A DNA stretch of 64,000 nucleotides, from NCBI RefSeq assembly GCF_028736235.1, contig NZ_CP117884.1:1550001-1614000 (forward strand). The letters are read 5' to 3'. Numbering within the stretch: the stretch's first letter is position 1; every line of letters starts with the position of its first letter. This stretch comes from Lacticaseibacillus pabuli. Lineage in GTDB: Bacteria; Bacillota; Bacilli; Lactobacillales; Lactobacillaceae. The translations under genes were made by a program, and so were the position numbers. Of the stretch, positions 34,468-47,040 are shown one piece after another. The notes beneath the pieces were generated by a model, which saw only the letters and a list, made by a program, of their open reading frames with translations, was not told the DNA's origin and made no database searches.

Positions 34468-35688
34468 TTACTGTTTAGGTTGTGGACTCGTGAATTCTTG
34501 TTCACGGGTAAACATGTAGCTCTGGTGGTGATACCTCATCGATAGCACCATCCCTACCGACAGCATATTCGCCAGCAGGAACGAGCCCCCTTGACTCACG
34601 AACGGCAGTGGAATCCCCGTCAGTGGCAAGAGCCCGATGTTCATCCCAATGTTTTCCAGTACGTGGAAGAGAATCATCATGATGACCCCCGTTGAGATGT
34701 AGGCGTAAAACTCGTTTTTGGTTTCAAACGTGACCCGAATCATTTGGTAGATGAGCAGGAAGTACAGCAGAATCAATGCAGCTGCTCCCACAAAGCCCAT
34801 CGTTTCCCCAATGACGGAGAAGATCATGTCAGATTCCTGAACAGGCACGACGACCTTTAAGTTACCGAGTCCCGTTCCGGTCATCTGACCGGAGCCAATC
34901 GCTTTCATCGCCTGCCAAATTTGGTAGGAATCCCCGCTCGTGGCCCCAGATGGGTTCATCCACGATTGGATACGCGCGAACTGATAGGCTTTAAATCCGA
35001 AGACCCGCAAAACTTCACGGCCCCACGGTACCATCGCCATGTAGAGCGCGCCGCCACCAATCAGCAGTGCACCACCACCGATTGGGGCGATGATTTTCCA
35101 GGTAATACCCGAAACCAGGACAATGCCGGCAAACATGGCCAGGAAGACTAACATCGTCCCCAAGTCATGCTGGAGCAATAGCAATGCCGCAACAGGTGCC
35201 GTCCACATCAGCATCTTGCCGATGAGACGCCAGTCGTTCGCCGTTGTGTGCGGCGTCGAGCTGTTGTGCAAGGTGACGACCCGGCTCATCATCAAGACGA
35301 ACGCCGGCTTCATCACCTCACTAGGCTGGAAGGTAATGGGTCCCAGTCTGAACCATGATTTGGCCCCAGTTTTGGCTGCTACACCGCGATCATAGAAAAC
35401 CAAAACCGCGATGAGCAGGAATATGCCCAGTGCGAACAGATACGGTGCAATGCGCCAGAGTTGTTCTGCATCAAAGCGCATGACGAAAATCACGCCCACG
35501 CTCCCGATGCCAAACCAAACGACCTGCATCAGGACCGCCTTAATTGCGGACCGCGGGGTACTATCGTTGGCAACCGCCATGTAGATAGCGGCCATCCCGA
35601 TGAGCCCCAGCAGCATAATCGTCATGATAATGCCGTAGTCGATTCGATCCTCCGACTGTCGGCCGGTGTTGGCTTGTTTATCAGCCAC
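34468..35688 (-). CDS. rodA: Rod shape-determining glycosyltransferase RodA, 406 aa, GTG start
   Basis: SEDS-family peptidoglycan polymerase of the elongasome, with about ten membrane helices. Signature parts: ITFQPSEVMKPAF, TMLVFLAMFAGIVLVSG and the end NIGLLPLTGIPLPFVSQGGSF. Begins with GTG (35688) after GAAAGGAGTG. It is the last gene of the cell-shape set DUF1146-mbl-epuA-yidD-DUF2969-rodA. Confidence 0.93.
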   Translation of the reverse strand: MADKQANTGRQSEDRIDYGIIMTIMLLGLIGMAAIYMAVANDSTPRSAIKAVLMQVVWFGIGSVGVIFVMRFDAEQLWRIAPYLFALGIFLLIAVLVFYDRGVAAKTGAKSWFRLGPITFQPSEVMKPAFVLMMSRVVTLHNSSTPHTTANDWRLIGKMLMWTAPVAALLLLQHDLGTMLVFLAMFAGIVLVSGITWKIIAPIGGGALLIGGGALYMAMVPWGREVLRVFGFKAYQFARIQSWMNPSGATSGDSYQIWQAMKAIGSGQMTGTGLGNLKVVVPVQESDMIFSVIGETMGFVGAAALILLYFLLIYQMIRVTFETKNEFYAYISTGVIMMILFHVLENIGMNIGLLPLTGIPLPFVSQGGSFLLANMLSVGMVLSMRYHHQSYMFTREQEFTSPQPKQ

Positions 35689-35715
35689 AGAATCACTCCT
35701 TTCAGAAGCAGGAGG

Positions 35716-35937
35716 CTATGCCTGATGCAAATGATAGTTTGCAATCAGGAAGTTAACCGCTTCGTCCTCAGTCTTGAAGTCCTGGGATAAATCGGTGTCG
35801 ACGGCAACGGCGTTAAACTTCACGCCATCGGGTTCGATGTAGCCAATTTCCTTCTTGCCAATGTTGAGCACGGAAACGTCGCGGCCATTGCGCTTGACGG
35901 TGTCCATGCTGATATTAATTTTGCGTTCTTTCGTCAT
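35716..35937 (-). CDS. DUF2969 family protein, 73 aa
   Basis: Small soluble protein found next to rodA and mreB-like genes in lactobacilli. Key pieces: KINISMDTVKRNGRDVSVLNIGKKEIG and the acidic C-terminal DFKTEDEAVNFLIANYHLHQ. Role unknown. Good RBS (GAGGAATC) before ATG. Confidence 0.88.
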   Translation of the reverse strand: MTKERKINISMDTVKRNGRDVSVLNIGKKEIGYIEPDGVKFNAVAVDTDLSQDFKTEDEAVNFLIANYHLHQA

Positions 35938-35953
35938 GATTCCTCCGATTCAA

Positions 35954-36208
35954 TTAACGCGACTCCTCTGGTTCCCGATTCCGCCGTAGCGTGAAGTAAT
36001 CAGGAACTGGGTCATAGCCGCCCTTAACAAAGGGGTTGCACCGCAAAATACGCGCCGCACCCATGATGGTCCCCGCAATCACACCGTGCTTTTCTATTGC
36101 GGTCACTGCATACGCGCTGCAGGTCGGGTAATAACGGCAGGATGGTGGGAACAGTGGTGAAATGAACTTCTGGTAAAACCGAATGCATGCAATAAAAATC
36201 CGCCGCAT
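35954..36208 (-). CDS. yidD: Membrane protein insertion efficiency factor YidD, 84 aa
   Basis: Small membrane-associated protein thought to assist YidC insertion. Signature [28 protein letters not shown] (Cys pair) and [15 protein letters not shown], with a charged end. Part of the cell-shape set. Confidence 0.95.
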   Translation of the reverse strand: MRRIFIACIRFYQKFISPLFPPSCRYYPTCSAYAVTAIEKHGVIAGTIMGAARILRCNPFVKGGYDPVPDYFTLRRNREPEESR

Positions 36209-36212
36209 ATGA

Positions 36213-36377
36213 CTACCTCATAAAATCGAAAATATGGCTCCAGGTGCGGGGCAAGAACACCGCAAATGGGTTCCCGCCGCCAACCCCGTAACCTATCATC
36301 GTTCCAACGATAACCACGGCTAGGCAGACGAGCAGGATAATGCCGATTCGTTTAAGTACGCGTTTGAGCTCGTCCAT
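36213..36377 (-). CDS. epuA: EpuA-like small membrane protein (RNA polymerase beta-associated EpuA family), 54 aa
   Basis: Short gene that is easily missed. The translation opens [19 protein letters not shown] and ends [19 protein letters not shown], matching the EpuA (PF11772) pattern of one membrane helix followed by GY-V--GGNP and W-HI-DF. Start ATG 36377 is preceded by AAAGGACAATAAGC, and it begins 16 nt after the mbl stop. A role with RNA polymerase is stated only in the family name. Found in the same place in other lactobacilli. Confidence 0.88.
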   Translation of the reverse strand: MDELKRVLKRIGIILLVCLAVVIVGTMIGYGVGGGNPFAVFLPRTWSHIFDFMR

Positions 36378-36393
36378 TGCTTATTGTCCTTTA

Positions 36394-37383
36394 TTAATAC
36401 TGCTTGTGGTGTGCAATGTTGTCCAGCAGAACGCCGGTCCCAAGGGCAACGGCGTCCAGTGGTGCGTCAGCGAGGAGCACTGGCACGTGCAGCTGGTCAG
36501 CAAACAGTTCGGAGATGCCCTTCAGCAAGGCACCACCACCCGTAAGCATCACGCCGCGATCAATGATATCGGCGGACAGTTCTGGTGGTGTCTGTTCGAG
36601 AACAGCCTTCGCTGCGGCAATGACGGCGTTCATGACATCGGACAGTGCGGTCTGGACTTCGACAGAGGTCACAACGACTTCGCGAGGCAAGCCAGTGGCA
36701 ATATCACGACCACGCACTTCCATCGTTTCGTCAGCGGAGGCGTTGTATACCGCACCGATTTCAATCTTCAGCTGTTCAGCGGTGTGTTCACCAATGAGGA
36801 GCTTGTGCTTGTTCTTGACGTAGCTAACAATCGCAGCGTCCATCTTGTCACCCGCGAGACGCAGGGACTGGCTCGTCACAATTTCACCCATGGAGAGCAC
36901 GGCGACGTCGGAAGTACCACCACCAATATCAATCACCATGTTACCCTGCGGCTGGAAGATGTCGAGACCGGCACCAACAGCGGCTACCTTAGGCTCGAAT
37001 TCAAGGTAGACTTTACCGCCGCCGGACTTCTCAGCGGCTTGGATAATCGCCTTTTGTTCGATGGACGTGATGTTTGTTGGTGCGCAAATCAGAATGTTTG
37101 GCTTGCTCAAGAAGCCCTTAACATTCAGCTTGTTGATGAAATATTCCAGCATCGCTTCCGTGATATCAAAGTCAGCGATAACCCCGTCCTTCAGTGGGCG
37201 GATGGAACGGATGTTGCCAGGAGTCCGGCCGACCATTTTGTAAGCCTCGGCCCCAACAGCCAGAACCTTGCCTGACTGCGTGTCGATTGCCACAACGGAA
37301 GGTTCGTTCAGCACGATACCCTTCCCTTTTACGTTAATGAGGACGTTCGCCGTCCCCAGGTCGATCCCGATGTCTTTTGCCAT
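36394..37383 (-). CDS. mbl: Actin-like rod shape protein, Mbl/MreB, 329 aa
   Basis: Cytoskeletal protein guiding wall synthesis. Actin-fold phosphate loops: DIGIDLGTANVLI, VIDIGGGTSDVAVLS, and MLTGGGALLKGI; membrane-facing hydrophobic tail. The Mbl-type start MAKDIGIDLGTANVLINVKGKGIVLNEPSVVAID supports Mbl, although MreB cannot be fully excluded. ATG follows AGGAG at 37395-37391. Confidence 0.9.
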   Translation of the reverse strand: MAKDIGIDLGTANVLINVKGKGIVLNEPSVVAIDTQSGKVLAVGAEAYKMVGRTPGNIRSIRPLKDGVIADFDITEAMLEYFINKLNVKGFLSKPNILICAPTNITSIEQKAIIQAAEKSGGGKVYLEFEPKVAAVGAGLDIFQPQGNMVIDIGGGTSDVAVLSMGEIVTSQSLRLAGDKMDAAIVSYVKNKHKLLIGEHTAEQLKIEIGAVYNASADETMEVRGRDIATGLPREVVVTSVEVQTALSDVMNAVIAAAKAVLEQTPPELSADIIDRGVMLTGGGALLKGISELFADQLHVPVLLADAPLDAVALGTGVLLDNIAHHKQY

Positions 37384-37430
37384 TAATAGTTCTCCTCTTT
37401 AGTCAGTGGTACCTGTAGATACCAATTTTT

Positions 37431-37667
37431 TTATTTTATTAGATACGTCAGGTTTTTGGCGGCTTCAACTAAGCTGAGAAAACATGACGAAACGAGGTAG
37501 CCAATTGCGACCGCGATGAAGAACAGTAGCACTTGGCTCTCGCGGACCCGATTTGGTTTCAAGAAATTATCAAACTTCAGTGCAATCAATGTCCGCCACG
37601 TAATCATGATGAAGACGAGGTGCGACATAATCGTGAGCACTGCATTAATTCCGAAAGTTTGGGTCAT
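37431..37667 (-). CDS. DUF1146 (YwzB-like) membrane protein, 78 aa
   Basis: Two-helix membrane protein found between atpC and mreB/mbl genes in many Firmicutes. Recognised by MSHLVFIMITWRTLIALKFDNFLKP and QVLLFFIAVAIGYLVSSCFL. Strong GGAGGATTCGCC site. First gene of the cell-shape set here. Confidence 0.85.
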   Translation of the reverse strand: MTQTFGINAVLTIMSHLVFIMITWRTLIALKFDNFLKPNRVRESQVLLFFIAVAIGYLVSSCFLSLVEAAKNLTYLIK

Positions 37668-37790
37668 TGGCGAATCCTCCGAGAGCTATCATACCAAAAA
37701 TTCGCGAACACAAAAAGACGTGTCGCGCCCGACTTCCTTAATAATGGTTAAAACAAGTCAATTTTTCAGAAATGTCATCAATTTGACACG

Positions 37791-37829
37791 CAAAACGCCC
37801 TGCCAGCACTTTGCCGACAAGACGTTTTT
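37791..37829 (-). terminator. Terminator of 1303-aa adhesin gene
   Basis: Thirteen-pair stem with wobbles (AAAACG/CGTTTT outer, TCTTGTC/GGCAGGG inner), then TTTTG on the minus strand. Confidence 0.6.
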
Positions 37830-37864
37830 GCTTGTTTCATATTCAATTGAAATCAACTAGACCG

Positions 37865-40800
37865 CTAGTTTTCCTGACGCCGCTTTTGACCGAGGCCAAG
37901 AATGCTGAGCAGTCCGGCAAGTGCCAGTCCCATCACGGTAACGAAACCGTTGTGGGCATCCCCAGTTTGTGGGAGTGCGTTGGTGTTGCCACCGTTTAGG
38001 CCGTTGCGACCGTTGCGGAAGCGGTTGGTGTTGTTGACACCGGAGCCATTACGGCCAAACGTGTCTGCGAGGCCACCATGCGTGCCAGCCTGGCCAGCAG
38101 TGTTGCCACGGCCGCCATTGTTGCTAGTGCCGTTGCCAGTTCCTGCACCATGGCCTTTATCGTGACCATTTTTGCCAAAAGTGTTTGGCAAATCAGGGCC
38201 ACCATTACCATTGGTCTTGGTGCCGTTGTTGCCATTAGGGTTACCACCTGGATTATTGTTACCACCAGTTGGATTGCCACCAGGGTTGTTATTGCCACCG
38301 TTTGGATTACCACCCGGATAGTTGTTACCGCCACCAGGATTGGATGCCTGACGGGTGATTGCAATCACAGCATGATGTGGCTCGGTTTCTTGAAGGCCAT
38401 TAATTGACATGCTGTAAGTGTTGTCCGAGCGCTTCATTACACCAATAGGGAATAGTGAACTGTCACCGGATGCCTTAACCTGGAAACTAATTGCCTGCTG
38501 ACCGCCTTGTAGTGTCTCGCCAGCGGTCGCATCTAAGATAATCCGGAATGCCGTCACTTTACTGAAATCATTGTTCAGACCTTGCGCGTTAGTCCATTGT
38601 GATGCGTCGCTTGGATCCAAATCGGCGCCAGACTTTGTGCTGTACAGGACTTGCACTTTGCCGTTCCAACCGGCTGGTAAGGTAATAGGTCCAGATAGCG
38701 TCAGTGGAAAGTCAGTGTCCCGCGTATCATCCGTGGTCAGACCCTTCGTACCACCTTGGGGCAGAACGTCAAGTAGATCTAGTGAGGTGATGTTAGCATC
38801 AGTTGATGGGTCGGTGTTAATGGTGACGGTCGCGGTACCGCCAGGAGTTGTGGTGGCGGTACCGTCGGACAGTGTGCCTTGACCCTCAATCTGCTGGTTA
38901 GTAGTTACTTGACGTGTCTTGGGAACCGTGTACACGTTCGCAAGAGCAATTAATTTATCAGTTTTATCACCATTACCGTTTAAATCATTCTCATCTGATA
39001 CTACCTGAAAGCTGCTTGTATTTGTATTAGCTGCGTCAAAAGGCTCATACGGCGTATTTCCAAGATCGAGGTATGATTTAAAGGTCAGCTGTGTTGGCGT
39101 GTCAGCCGAAATCTCAACCGGCAAGTTAATACTCATCGATTTGCCATGAGGCAATATCGTTGTACCAAAATCAGCCTTCACAAGCTGTTGCCCAGTGCCA
39201 TTGTAATCGTTCGATATGATTGTAAGACCATTCGTCTCTGTCGTATTTAATGTCACACCTGTCGGCATCAATACATATGCACTAAAAGGCTTGCCATCCG
39301 CAACCAAGTTAGCAGTACTAGTACCACCTAATGCTGCCATAATGCTGAGAGTGTTTGTGCCGATGCCAACGGTGCCATTCGTTGTTGCATTGACGAGATT
39401 TGCCGTTGCATTTACAACTCGTTCCACACCCTGGGGACTATGAACAACCTCAATGGTTGACACTGCCAAACTACCTAGTAAAAGTTTTCCGGCCTGAAAT
39501 GAGTAATCCACACTGGGCGAAAGACGATGTTGGTCTACTGTCGGATCGATATGAATATTAAGCTCGTGTCCTGTTAACCAATCGTTTTTAAAGTATTTAA
39601 TTTCGTCATCTGTGTTTGAATCATCAAACTGAACGTAACTGCTGTGTGAAATCGTGCCGATAAAGTTCGGCTTAACACTTGTTACATAGGAAATATACTG
39701 GAATAATCCTTCAGGAGCACCAGAATCCGCCGGAAAATCCTTGTAATCAGGCAAACTTAGATTATTCCCCGGCTGCAAGATTGGTATATTATAGCCCTCT
39801 GCTGCGAGCTGATTATAAATGTCTTGCTTTGTTGGTCCGTCGTAAAAAGTATTGGGATTAGCAGGAATTAACTGAGTGGGCTGCTCATCCATATGGTAAT
39901 AATAATAAATATCTTTCACGGTCTTTGTCGGATCCAAACCCCAACTCAATAACTCACTACGCGGTATAGATACTGCCTGCGAAGTTGGTATATCAGAGGC
40001 CAAAACTTTGTAAGTATTCGTGCTGTCGCCGACATACTGAACAGCTAGGGTAATATAAGGATAGATCGACAGTGGTGTTTGTTCACTGCTATTGGGCCGA
40101 TACGTAGCCTGTCCCAGGTTAATCTGCTGTAATACCTCATTAGGGTCCACAGCTGTATGCAGCGCCAAATATTTCAACATTTTATTCTGAGTTTTAAAGA
40201 GATTTCCCGCATCACCAGACGTGACAATAATTTGAGTCGCCAGTAAGGGGTCATTCTCAGTAAACACTGTCGGATCATCAGTCATACCAGATTTATTATA
40301 CATGCCTAGATTACCATCAGCAGTATTGTAGACATAAATAGGATTAAATCCCGTGCCATTGGAGTCAACAGGTCCACGAGGCGCGTAGGGCCCGACCATG
40401 AAAGTATAATCAGCATCTTTGGCCGTATAAGTTGTACCATCATCATTTACAAAACTCATTTTCGCAACACTAGTCTCAGGCATAAATTTTTGAATTGATG
40501 AGTCCACTGTCGCGTTAATGAGGAATTTGTAAATTGGGTCACTTGTCAGCTGAGAATCAACAGATGGCGCTTTAAATGTCCATGAAAGTAGCTTACCCCC
40601 GTCAGCTGTTGGGGTTGATACAGGGGCATCAGTCAAGTAGCCTTGTGCTTGTCCTAAGCCAACATAATCCATTCCTGCAGGTAACTTGTAAGATAAATTA
40701 ATATCTGATCCTGGTTGCAGTAGTTTAGTGCCCGCCGTCGTTGTGGGAATTTCGGCACCAAAGGAGAATGCTGCAGTATCACTGACGACTGGATTAATAT

Positions 40801-41776
40801 GATTCTGATCGTCTGGGTTTACAGTCTGGATATGCGTAATTGAATTCGTCATGGCCCCGTTCGGACTGGTTTCCACAGTCACGGTACTTGTAGGCAATTT
40901 AGTAGTCACTTCATCTGACTTTAGAGTGCCGGTCAACTGCAATGTCTTTGTTGCATTACTTGCCGCGGAAGTTTGCAATTGTAATGCCAATGAGGCGGAT
41001 AAACCAGATTTTAAGTCACCAAAATCATAAACGAGTTGTCCCGTCGTTGTATTTAAAACTGGTGTAACGCCATCGATTGCCAGTGTGGATAGATCAGTGG
41101 TCAAGGTCACCCCAGTACCCTGGGGCAGGTTGAGAGTGAGCGACGCGTTATGCAAAGTTGTTTTGATACCAGTTGTATTAATTTTTACACTATAACTGGC
41201 CTGATTACCAGCTTGTACGGTATCCGAATTAGCCTGATTGTCGACAGTAACTGCTTTGTTCCAGTCCGTCGTATTCTCAGCATCCTGTGCTGATTTTTGC
41301 GCGGTCGGTGTTTCAGGCGCCGCTGAAGTTGTCTTTGGTGATTCTGTCACACCCTCCGTGGACGCTGGGGCAGGTACTGGCGTTGGCGCTGACTGCCCCT
41401 GCCCTGTGGTAGAAGGCTTTTCACTAGTAACTACCTTTGCATCCGCTGACGGCTGTGTCTGCCCATTCTGATTTTGTTGACCCTTATTTTGGGCAGACTG
41501 ATCCGCTGTATTTGACTGGATTCCTTTAGAATTCTGTTCGGTCGTCCCTGTCTGCTGTGAATCAGCAGCCGGTTGCGTCCCAACTTGTTGTTCAGTTTGT
41601 TGGCCATCGTCAGCAGCTGCGACATTATTCTGCATTAATGACGCCCCCGCAGCGCCTAGTGCAAATACCGCAACACCGGCAATAACCCACTGCCGTCCCG
41701 ACTTGTACATCCGGTAGTGCAGCTTTGATACTGTCATGGATTGAATTAAATGATTGCGTTTCTTTAATGTGCTCAT
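37865..41776 (-). CDS. Large LPxTG surface protein with KxYKxGKxW-type signal and Gly/Asn repeats, 1303 aa
   Basis: Sortase-anchored protein. The signal contains HYRMYKSGRQWVIAG (KxYKxGKxW variant); then a disordered Gln/Ser/Thr-rich region to about residue 170, a large central part with beta-type modules, a stretch of GGNPNGGNNNPGGNPTGG-like repeats, sorting-like LPNTFG and LADTFG, and a terminal LPQTGD, hydrophobic span and KRRQEN. No named domain is certain in the centre. ATG 41776 follows AAAGGGGAT; an upstream extension lacks a site. It sits between atpC and the DUF1146 gene, where lactobacilli usually have no gene. Confidence 0.9.
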   Translation of the reverse strand: MSTLKKRNHLIQSMTVSKLHYRMYKSGRQWVIAGVAVFALGAAGASLMQNNVAAADDGQQTEQQVGTQPAADSQQTGTTEQNSKGIQSNTADQSAQNKGQQNQNGQTQPSADAKVVTSEKPSTTGQGQSAPTPVPAPASTEGVTESPKTTSAAPETPTAQKSAQDAENTTDWNKAVTVDNQANSDTVQAGNQASYSVKINTTGIKTTLHNASLTLNLPQGTGVTLTTDLSTLAIDGVTPVLNTTTGQLVYDFGDLKSGLSASLALQLQTSAASNATKTLQLTGTLKSDEVTTKLPTSTVTVETSPNGAMTNSITHIQTVNPDDQNHINPVVSDTAAFSFGAEIPTTTAGTKLLQPGSDINLSYKLPAGMDYVGLGQAQGYLTDAPVSTPTADGGKLLSWTFKAPSVDSQLTSDPIYKFLINATVDSSIQKFMPETSVAKMSFVNDDGTTYTAKDADYTFMVGPYAPRGPVDSNGTGFNPIYVYNTADGNLGMYNKSGMTDDPTVFTENDPLLATQIIVTSGDAGNLFKTQNKMLKYLALHTAVDPNEVLQQINLGQATYRPNSSEQTPLSIYPYITLAVQYVGDSTNTYKVLASDIPTSQAVSIPRSELLSWGLDPTKTVKDIYYYYHMDEQPTQLIPANPNTFYDGPTKQDIYNQLAAEGYNIPILQPGNNLSLPDYKDFPADSGAPEGLFQYISYVTSVKPNFIGTISHSSYVQFDDSNTDDEIKYFKNDWLTGHELNIHIDPTVDQHRLSPSVDYSFQAGKLLLGSLAVSTIEVVHSPQGVERVVNATANLVNATTNGTVGIGTNTLSIMAALGGTSTANLVADGKPFSAYVLMPTGVTLNTTETNGLTIISNDYNGTGQQLVKADFGTTILPHGKSMSINLPVEISADTPTQLTFKSYLDLGNTPYEPFDAANTNTSSFQVVSDENDLNGNGDKTDKLIALANVYTVPKTRQVTTNQQIEGQGTLSDGTATTTPGGTATVTINTDPSTDANITSLDLLDVLPQGGTKGLTTDDTRDTDFPLTLSGPITLPAGWNGKVQVLYSTKSGADLDPSDASQWTNAQGLNNDFSKVTAFRIILDATAGETLQGGQQAISFQVKASGDSSLFPIGVMKRSDNTYSMSINGLQETEPHHAVIAITRQASNPGGGNNYPGGNPNGGNNNPGGNPTGGNNNPGGNPNGNNGTKTNGNGGPDLPNTFGKNGHDKGHGAGTGNGTSNNGGRGNTAGQAGTHGGLADTFGRNGSGVNNTNRFRNGRNGLNGGNTNALPQTGDAHNGFVTVMGLALAGLLSILGLGQKRRQEN

Positions 41777-42077
41777 ATTAGTATCCCCTTTTGCGAAACT
41801 AATGAACACTTCCCGCCTACATAGTACTGATAAATAATAGCGAATACAACGCATTAATAATTAAATATGCCTGTATTACATTGCCCAGACAGGTGCCCTG
41901 CACAATGTCAAAATTAAGCCTAACTAACCCCACTGTTCATGCCAATTGGATGACCCACTTAACCAAATTAATGATGCCACCACTCAAAAGAAGTTATAAA
42001 AATAACCACATAATATGGCGGTCTCAACCGAAAATAGGTGCGCCAGACTGTCAAAACCGCCAAAATCCAAAAAGCGT
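41777..42077. other. Upstream region of large adhesin gene
   Basis: No gene seen. AT-rich near 41850-42000 and likely to hold the adhesin promoter, but no convincing -35/-10 pair was found. Confidence 0.5.
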
Positions 42078-42112
42078 ACAAAAAAGCGCATCACCACAAT
42101 GGCGACACGCTT
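42078..42112 (-). terminator. Terminator of atp operon
   Basis: Thirteen-pair stem (AAGCG/CGCTT outer, TGTCGCCA/TGGTGATG inner with wobbles), then TTTTTT. It lies directly after atpC. Confidence 0.82.
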
Positions 42113-42119
42113 CTCAAAC

Positions 42120-42551
42120 TTAGATACTCTTCTTGACATTGATACGGTTCATCGCACGCTGCAAAGCAACCTGTGCACGGAGCAAATCGTCAGTGTTCTT
42201 TTCCTTCTTAGCCGCCTCGATCCGGCGTTCGGCACGCTCACGCGCAGCCTCGGCACGGGTCAAGTCGATGTCGCGAGCTCGTTCAGCCGAGTCCGCCACA
42301 ATAGAAGTGACACTGTCTTTGTTCTCCATGAACCCACCGTTCACGGCAATCCGGTCTTCGTGACCTGGCTTGTCCACGCGGCGGACACGAACTTCACCAA
42401 TCTGCAGAGGGGCCACGATTGGCTCGTGGTTTGCCATAATACCGATGTCACCGTCTGTCGAACGAACGACAACCATCGTGGCATGGTGGTTATACACCAA
42501 ACCGTCCGGCGTGACGATATTGACGGTCAGCACATGCTTATCATCAGCCAT
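42120..42551 (-). CDS. atpC: ATP synthase epsilon subunit AtpC, 143 aa
   Basis: Rotor subunit that regulates the F1 motor. N-terminal beta-sandwich (LTVNIVTPDGLVYNHHATMVVVRSTDGDIGIMANHEP) and C-terminal helical hairpin (RAEAARERAERRIEAAKK). Normal length. Last gene of atpBEFHAGDC. Confidence 0.96.
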   Translation of the reverse strand: MADDKHVLTVNIVTPDGLVYNHHATMVVVRSTDGDIGIMANHEPIVAPLQIGEVRVRRVDKPGHEDRIAVNGGFMENKDSVTSIVADSAERARDIDLTRAEAARERAERRIEAAKKEKNTDDLLRAQVALQRAMNRINVKKSI

Positions 42552-42562
42552 GCTTATCCCCC

Positions 42563-44014
<1,452 letters not shown>

Positions 44015-44023
44015 TCATATTTT

Positions 44024-44944
44024 CTATTCAACAGCAGCCGCACCACTGACAATTTCTGTCAGTTCGGTGGTAATGGCTGCTTGCCGGGCGCGGTTATAAC
44101 GCGTCGACAAATTACTAATCAGGTCATCAGCATTATCGGTAGCACTCTTCATGGCTGTCATTGAAGCCGCGTGTTCCGCGGTCTTGGCATCCATAATGGC
44201 ACCGAAAATCAGACTTTCAGCGTACTGTGGCAGTACGACGTCGAGCACTGCATCCAGATTTGGTTCCACGAGGTATTGGACTGGTGCGTCCCCTGCTTCT
44301 TCAGGATCCAAGTCAGTGATTGGCAGCATCTGCTCAACACGGAACGCACTCGTCAGGGAGTTGACGTGGTGGTTGTAGCAGACGTAAAGCTCGTCGAAAA
44401 CCTCGTTCTTGTACATTGAGACCGCCGTCTTAACAATCTCCCGGACTTCATCGAAGGTCGGGGTGTCAGATACGCCGCGGTACTCGTACGAAACATTGAT
44501 GTCGCGGTTCTTGAAGAAATCAGCACCGACGCCACCAACCGCCATGATCGTTGTATAATGCTCATCCGATTTAAGGACATCGAGCATTGGCTTGAGGACA
44601 TTACTGTTGTAACCCCCAACGAGCCCACGGTCAGACGTAATCACAAGGTAACCCACCTTCTTGACTGGACGCTGCATGAGCAAGTCGGAGAACTGAACCT
44701 TAGGGCCGTCCTTCTTCGTGTCATACATGTCTTCAGCCTGGCGTGCGGCCATCGTCAGCAACTGGCTTTGTGCCAAATGCGTAACGGTCGCACGAACCTT
44801 ATCGGTGTAAGTCTGGTAGGCAGTCGAACGCTTTTCAACCTGATTCAGTTTAGAACCTGAGACCATCTGCATGGCCGAGGTGATTTGCCGTGTCTTCTTA
44901 GTCGAAGCAATCCGGCGTTTGATATCAATCAGTGAATCAGCCAT
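44024..44944 (-). CDS. atpG: ATP synthase gamma subunit AtpG, 306 aa
   Basis: Central stalk. N-terminal DIKRRIASTKKTRQITSAMQMVSGSKL and C-terminal EHAASMTAMKSATDNADDLI, SRYNRARQAAITTELTEIVSGAAA are diagnostic. Normal length. Confidence 0.97.
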   Translation of the reverse strand: MADSLIDIKRRIASTKKTRQITSAMQMVSGSKLNQVEKRSTAYQTYTDKVRATVTHLAQSQLLTMAARQAEDMYDTKKDGPKVQFSDLLMQRPVKKVGYLVITSDRGLVGGYNSNVLKPMLDVLKSDEHYTTIMAVGGVGADFFKNRDINVSYEYRGVSDTPTFDEVREIVKTAVSMYKNEVFDELYVCYNHHVNSLTSAFRVEQMLPITDLDPEEAGDAPVQYLVEPNLDAVLDVVLPQYAESLIFGAIMDAKTAEHAASMTAMKSATDNADDLISNLSTRYNRARQAAITTELTEIVSGAAAVE

Positions 44945-44955
44945 TCTCGCACCTC

Positions 44956-46485
<1,530 letters not shown>

Positions 46486-46493
46486 CTAATTAT

Positions 46494-47039
46494 CTACCGG
46501 GCTAGGAGCGCTGTGCGTAACTTGGTAATCTTCGTGGCAACTGTGCCGTCAATTACTAAGTTCGCTGCTTCTACCCGCACACCACCAATCACGCTAGGAT
46601 CGACATTGCTTGTTAGCTCTGCCGTCTTTACGCCGAGTCTTTTGGCAATTGCCGCACTCAGCTTCGCGGACTGCGCTTCATCAAGCGCCACGGCGGTGGT
46701 TACTGTTCCGGTGACAACACCGGCGGCCTCTTGCACGCGGGCCTTGAAATCATCAATGATGACAGGAAGTGCCGCGATGCGACCGTAGTCAAACACCATT
46801 TGAATCAGGTTTGCGACCGGCTGGACGGCATCCTTTTTGAGGTTGTCGACCATGGCCTGCTTGCCTGCTGGTGAGATTTCCGGTGCGGAAAGAGCCGCTA
46901 GCAGCGAAGGCGTATCAGCAATGACTGCAGACAATGCCTGCAAGTCAGCACCAACAGTCTCAATTTGCTTAGTTTCACTCGCGAGCGCGAAAAGCGCCGC
47001 TCCGTACCGTGGGGCAACGATTGCATTCGTCAGCGCCAT
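46494..47039 (-). CDS. atpH: ATP synthase delta subunit AtpH, 181 aa
   Basis: Peripheral stalk and F1 cap. Start ATG 47039 (MALTNAIVAPRYGAALF) 2 nt after the atpF stop; a GTG 9 nt earlier overlaps atpF. The C-terminal domain with NVDPSVIGGVRVEAANLVIDG is diagnostic. Confidence 0.95.
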   Translation of the reverse strand: MALTNAIVAPRYGAALFALASETKQIETVGADLQALSAVIADTPSLLAALSAPEISPAGKQAMVDNLKKDAVQPVANLIQMVFDYGRIAALPVIIDDFKARVQEAAGVVTGTVTTAVALDEAQSAKLSAAIAKRLGVKTAELTSNVDPSVIGGVRVEAANLVIDGTVATKITKLRTALLAR

Positions 47040-47040
47040 A

